From positions 1 through 35,126 of the forward strand of contig JABDKP010000129.1 of the NCBI GenBank assembly GCA_013002175.1: 35,126 nt of DNA, given 5' to 3'. A program made the position numbers and the translations under genes. This document shows, one piece after another, positions 31,726 to 35,126 of this stretch. The notes under the pieces are model-generated. The model searched no databases and was not told where the DNA came from. It saw only the letters and a program-made list of their open reading frames with translations. Every line of letters starts with the position of its first letter. Position 1 is the stretch's first letter. This DNA is from Ilumatobacter sp. (lineage in GTDB: Bacteria; Actinomycetota; Acidimicrobiia; Acidimicrobiales; Ilumatobacteraceae).

Positions 31726-33153
31726 TCACCAGTCGGTGGCGATGTACTGAGTCTCGCAGAACTCGTAGATCCCCTCGGTCGAGCCCTCCCGGCCGAGCCC
31801 GGACTGCTTCATCCCGCCGAACGGCGCGGCGGGGTCGGAGACCGACCCGCGGTTGAGCCCGATCATCCCGGCCTGGATCCGTTCGCTGACGGCGAGACCC
31901 TTGCCGAGGTCGCGGGTGTAGACGTAACCGGTGAGACCCATCTCGGTGTCGTTCGCGATCTCGATCATCCGGTCGACGTCGGTGAACGTGATGATCGGTG
32001 CGACCGGCCCGAAGATCTCGGCCTGCGCGATCGGCGACTCGGCGGCGACGTCGGCGAGCACGGTCGGCTCGTAGAAGTTGCCGGGTCGGTCGATCCGCCG
32101 GCCGCCGAGCTCGACCGTCGCGCCCGCGTCCATCGCGCCCTGGACCAGGGCGTCGACGTCGTCGACCGCGGTGGGGTTGATCAGCGGGCCGCACGTGACG
32201 CCGTCCTCGAAGCCGCTGCCGACCTTGACGTCGCGCATCGCCGCCGCCAGTCGTGCGGCGAACTCTGCGGCGACACCGGCTTCGACGAGGAAGCGGTTCG
32301 CAGCGGTGCACGTCTCGGCGCTGTGGCGCATCTTGGCGACCATCGCTCCCTCGACCGCCTGGTCGAGGTCGGCGTCGTCGAACACGACGAACGGCGCGTT
32401 GCCGCCGAGCTCCATCACCGTCTTCAGGACGCGGTCGGCGCTGCGGCGCAGCAACACCCGCCCGACCTCGGTCGACCCCGTGAACGACACCATCCGGACG
32501 CGCTGGTGGTCGACCGCGGCGTCGAACCATGATTCGGAGTCGAGCGTGGGCACGACGTTGACGAGCCCTCCGGGGACGCCGGCCTCGGTGATCAGATCGG
32601 CGATCCGCAGCGCGGTCAGCGGCGTCTCCTTCGGCGGCTTGATCACGACCCCGTTGCCGGCCCCGAGCGCCGGTGCGAGCTTGCGGGTGATCATCGCCGC
32701 CGGGAAGTTCCACGGCGTGATCATCACGACGACACCGACCGGTGGATGATGGACGAGAATTCGGTTCGCTCCGGCCGGCGCGTGGGCGAGCGTGCCCCGG
32801 ATGCGGACGGTCTCCTCCGCGTTCCAGCGGAAGAACTCGGCCGCGTAGGCGATCTCACCCTTGGCGTCCGCCATCGGCTTGCCGTGCTCGCGCACGATCA
32901 GCTCCGCCAGTTCGGTGTGGTGCTCCATCAGCACCTCCCAGCACCGACGCAGCGTCTCACTGCGATCGCGCGGCGCGACCTCCGCCCAAGCGAGCTGGGC
33001 TTCGTGGGCCGCGTCGCACGCCTCGCTGGCGTCGGCCGGCGTGCCGGCAGCGATCTCCGCGAACACCTCGCCGGTCGCGGGGTCGGCGACGTCGATGACG
33101 CCGTCCTCCGCGCCGTCGCGCCATTCGCCTCCGATGAACAGTTGCGTCTTCAT
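31726..33153 (-). CDS. NAD(P)-dependent succinate-semialdehyde dehydrogenase-like aldehyde dehydrogenase
   Basis: This 475-residue aldehyde dehydrogenase has N149 in ITPWNFP, E248 in MELGGNAPF and the catalytic C282 in SAETCTAANRF. The overall pattern (GKPMADAKGEI, KPPKETPLTAL, GLNRGSVSDPAAPFGGMKQSGLGREG) fits succinate-semialdehyde dehydrogenases of the GabD class. It follows hpaE and hpaH, whose pathway ends in pyruvate plus succinic semialdehyde, so oxidation of succinic semialdehyde to succinate fits the context well. The ATG at 33153 has AAAGGAA upstream; a longer frame starts inside the palindrome and is rejected. Confidence 0.88.
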   Translation of the reverse strand: MKTQLFIGGEWRDGAEDGVIDVADPATGEVFAEIAAGTPADASEACDAAHEAQLAWAEVAPRDRSETLRRCWEVLMEHHTELAELIVREHGKPMADAKGEIAYAAEFFRWNAEETVRIRGTLAHAPAGANRILVHHPPVGVVVMITPWNFPAAMITRKLAPALGAGNGVVIKPPKETPLTALRIADLITEAGVPGGLVNVVPTLDSESWFDAAVDHQRVRMVSFTGSTEVGRVLLRRSADRVLKTVMELGGNAPFVVFDDADLDQAVEGAMVAKMRHSAETCTAANRFLVEAGVAAEFAARLAAAMRDVKVGSGFEDGVTCGPLINPTAVDDVDALVQGAMDAGATVELGGRRIDRPGNFYEPTVLADVAAESPIAQAEIFGPVAPIITFTDVDRMIEIANDTEMGLTGYVYTRDLGKGLAVSERIQAGMIGLNRGSVSDPAAPFGGMKQSGLGREGSTEGIYEFCETQYIATDW

Positions 33154-33175
33154 GCTCGGTTCCTTTGCTGGTTCC

Positions 33176-33204
33176 GACAACATTGTGCCTGGCACGACGT
33201 TGTC
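33176..33204. repeat. 29-bp palindrome, copy 6 (diverged)
   Basis: Arms GACAACATTGTGCC and GGCACGACGTTGTC around a central T, two mismatches. The sixth base and its partner (C-G) differ together from the A-T pair of the other copies. It lies one base past the hpaH stop, between hpaH and the aldehyde dehydrogenase gene. Confidence 0.85.
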
Positions 33205-33205
33205 G

Positions 33206-34027
33206 TCAGTTGACGTCGAGGGTCAGTGTGCCGAGATCGCCGAAGTCGGCCTCGATGTGGTCGCCGGGCCGGCAGTCGACCGGCCGGGTGAACGACCCGG
33301 CGAGGATCGTCTCGCCGGCGGCGAGCGGGATCCCGATCGAGTGCAGGCGGTTCGCGAGCCAGACGACACCCAGTACCGGGTCGTCGAGCACGCCGGCCCC
33401 CAGTCCCGTCTCCTCGACGACGCCGTTCCGGTACAGGATCGCCCCCGCCCATCGGAGCCGGCCGGCAGCGGCCTCCTCCGGCGTCACCTGTTCGGCGCCG
33501 ACGACGATGCCGGCGTCGGCGGCATTGTCCGAGATCGTGTCGAGGACGGTGCGGCGCCGCCCGTCCGCAGGGTGGACGCGATGCGACCGCGCGTCGATCA
33601 ACTCCAGCGCGGGCACGATGTGGCTCGTGGCCGCGTAGACGTCGTCGACCGTCAGATCGGGCGCGTCGAGGGTGTCCGCCAGCACGAACGCGAACTCGAC
33701 CTCGATCTTCGGGTCGAGGTAGTCGGACGCGGCGATCGTCGCGCCCGACGGCAGGAACATGTCGTCGAGCAGCGCCCCGAAGTCCGGCTCGTCGATCTGC
33801 ATCGCCTGCTGCATCGCACGGCTGGTCAGCCCGATCTTGTGACCGCGCACCACCGCACCGGCCGCGACCTGGAGGTCGATCCATGCCGCCTGGATCGCGT
33901 ACGCGTCCTCGAGTGTGATGTCCGGGAACGTGCGCGTCACGGGGTCGATCGGCACCGCCGTGACCCGCGCCCGCTCATGGGCGGCGGCGACCGTCGCGAT
34001 CTGCTCGGGCGACAGCGTGACCGCCAC
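33206..34027 (-). CDS. hpaH: 2-oxo-hept-4-ene-1,7-dioate hydratase
   Basis: This 273-residue protein matches HpaH closely in motif order: LEDAYAIQAAWIDLQVAAG, GHKIGLTSRAMQQ, DEPDFGALLDDMF, KIEVEFAFVLAD, PALELIDAR, TISDNAADAGIV, GAILYRNG and AGSFTRPV. HpaH hydrates the dienoic acid late in homoprotocatechuate meta-cleavage, giving the substrate of the HpaI aldolase. The acidic residues in the EVEFAFVL and LELIDAR segments bind the divalent metal. The GTG at 34027 lies two bases past the hpaE stop, so translation is probably coupled. Related MhpD/XylJ hydratases are the alternative; the neighbour hpaE favours HpaH. Confidence 0.9.
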   Translation of the reverse strand: MAVTLSPEQIATVAAAHERARVTAVPIDPVTRTFPDITLEDAYAIQAAWIDLQVAAGAVVRGHKIGLTSRAMQQAMQIDEPDFGALLDDMFLPSGATIAASDYLDPKIEVEFAFVLADTLDAPDLTVDDVYAATSHIVPALELIDARSHRVHPADGRRRTVLDTISDNAADAGIVVGAEQVTPEEAAAGRLRWAGAILYRNGVVEETGLGAGVLDDPVLGVVWLANRLHSIGIPLAAGETILAGSFTRPVDCRPGDHIEADFGDLGTLTLDVN

Positions 34028-34029
34028 GG

Positions 34030-35126
34030 TCAGCCTTGGCCGAGCTTCGGAATCGTGTGGGTGTCGTAGGCGACGGAGATGTTCTTCGTCTCCATGTAGA
34101 ACTCGAACGAGTACTCCGGGCCACCGTCGCGCCCGATGCCGCTGGCCTTGGTGCCGCCGAACGGCGTCGGCAGGTGGCGGACGTTCTGACTGTTCACCCA
34201 GATCATCCCGGCGTCGAGATCGCGAGCCACGCGGTGGGCCCGGCCCGTGTCGCCGGTCCAGAGGTAGCCGGCGAGGCCGTAGTCGATGTCGTTCGCGATC
34301 GACACCGCGGCTGCCTCGTCCTCGAACGGGATGACGGTGAGCACCGGACCGAAGATCTCCTCCTGGGCGATCCGCATGTCGTTCGTCGCACCGGTGAACA
34401 GCATCGGGTTGACGTAGTACGAGTCGTCGCCCGTGTCGACGGCATCGCTGACGGTCCCACCGACGAGCACCCGTGCACCGTCGTCGGCAGCGATCGACTC
34501 GTAGCTGCGCACCTTCGCGCAGTGCCGGGGATGGATCAGCGGACCGATCTCGGTCGCCGGGTCGAGCGGATGGCCGACCCGCAATGCTGCGACGCGTTCG
34601 GACAGCCGTTCGACGAACTCGTCGTGGATCGCCGACTGCACGAGCAGCCGGCTCGACGACGTGCACCGCTCGCCGTTGAGGCTGTAGATCATGAAGACCA
34701 CCGCGTCGAGCGCCCGCTCGAGATCGGCGTCGTCGAAGACGATCACCGGGTTCTTGCCACCCAACTCGAAGTGCACCCGCTTCAGGGTGGGGGCGCCCTG
34801 GGCCTGGATCATCGAGCCGGTGGCCGACTCGCCGACGAACGCGATCGCCTTGATCGCCGGGTGCTCGGTGAGCGCCTTCCCGGCGGTCTCGCCGAACCCG
34901 TGCACCGTGTTGAGCACGCCCGGCGGCAGACCGGCCTCGACGGCGATCTCCGACAGCATCGCCGCCGTGTACGGGCTCCATTCGGCCGGCTTGTGGACCA
35001 CGGTGCACCCGGCGGCCAGCGCCGGCGCGATCTTCCACGTGGACAGCATGAACGGCGTGTTCCACGGCGTAATCACCCCGACCGGCCCGATCGGCGTTCG
35101 AATCGACAGGTTGGTATGCTCGGGCT
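34030..35126 (-). CDS. hpaE: 5-carboxymethyl-2-hydroxymuconate semialdehyde dehydrogenase (partial, N-terminus off window)
   Basis: The frame is open to the right edge; the first visible residues include PIGPVGVITPWNTPF, so roughly the first 130 residues are missing. The catalytic motifs are present: FELGGKNPVIVFDDADLE and the nucleophile in GERCTSSSRLLVQ. The end RHLPTPFGGTKASGIGRDGG followed by FYMETKNISVAY is characteristic of HpaE within the aldehyde dehydrogenase superfamily. It should oxidise 5-carboxymethyl-2-hydroxymuconate semialdehyde with NAD+ in 4-hydroxyphenylacetate/homoprotocatechuate breakdown. hpaH follows two bases later; the ring-cleavage dioxygenase, isomerase and aldolase are not in the window and may lie to the right. 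Confidence 0.9.
   Translation of the reverse strand, partial: PEHTNLSIRTPIGPVGVITPWNTPFMLSTWKIAPALAAGCTVVHKPAEWSPYTAAMLSEIAVEAGLPPGVLNTVHGFGETAGKALTEHPAIKAIAFVGESATGSMIQAQGAPTLKRVHFELGGKNPVIVFDDADLERALDAVVFMIYSLNGERCTSSSRLLVQSAIHDEFVERLSERVAALRVGHPLDPATEIGPLIHPRHCAKVRSYESIAADDGARVLVGGTVSDAVDTGDDSYYVNPMLFTGATNDMRIAQEEIFGPVLTVIPFEDEAAAVSIANDIDYGLAGYLWTGDTGRAHRVARDLDAGMIWVNSQNVRHLPTPFGGTKASGIGRDGGPEYSFEFYMETKNISVAYDTHTIPKLGQG

Noticed and set aside
13750-33204. The palindromes as a CRISPR array or classical rho-independent terminators.
   Set aside because: They are dispersed singly with no spacers, and no T-run follows the stems. Terminator function remains possible but is not shown.

Overview
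The window is a dense, high-GC chromosomal segment with 28 protein genes or gene fragments and no gene-free stretch over 300 bases. The gene set (polyphosphate glucokinase, F420-type luciferase-like oxidoreductase, fused indolepyruvate:ferredoxin oxidoreductase, arylamine N-acetyltransferase), frequent GTG starts and many probable leaderless promoters point to an actinobacterium. An Acidimicrobiia-like marine or soil heterotroph is my guess, not something the sequence proves. No tRNA, rRNA, CRISPR array or transposase was seen.

Left part (1-13.7 kb): a secreted protein with two fibronectin-III-like repeats, cut by the window edge; a 1149-residue indolepyruvate:ferredoxin oxidoreductase; a BrkB-type membrane protein; a Na+/Ca2+ exchanger; ppgK; a secreted beta-helix protein; an acyl-CoA dehydrogenase; a small alpha-beta barrel protein; a persulfide dioxygenase-rhodanese fusion; and a photolyase/cryptochrome relative whose two domains appear in swapped order.

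Middle (13.8-18.4 kb, minus strand): a three-gene NAD-type formate dehydrogenase operon. The catalytic gene (18389-16404) carries an in-frame UGA at the active-site position, followed by a hairpin matching the E. coli fdhF SECIS in spacing and loop, so it is read here as a selenoprotein. Its [4Fe-4S] domain I is missing and lies at the C-terminus of the third gene of the operon, so the usual catalytic chain is split and re-ordered. The second gene is a NuoE-NuoF-type diaphorase.

Right part (18.6-35.1 kb): an L,D-transpeptidase, a DUF2231 membrane protein, a divergent LLM oxidoreductase/NAT pair, a GAF-GGDEF diguanylate cyclase, a decayed HAD gene, a DUF427 protein, a second molybdopterin enzyme with a FeS-NrfD fused membrane partner and a divergent LysR regulator with tandem operator-like palindromes, a lipoprotein joining cytochrome c to a copper monooxygenase domain, a methyltransferase, and a 4-hydroxyphenylacetate (homoprotocatechuate) meta-pathway segment (hpaE, hpaH, succinate-semialdehyde dehydrogenase).

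Scattered through the window are eight near-perfect palindromes with core GTGCC(T/A)GGCAC, six of them about 29 bp with arms like GTCAAAGTTGTGCC. Most lie within a few bases of a stop codon; one lies in frame inside the formate dehydrogenase third gene. Arm changes are often compensated on the other side, implying that the hairpin itself is maintained.
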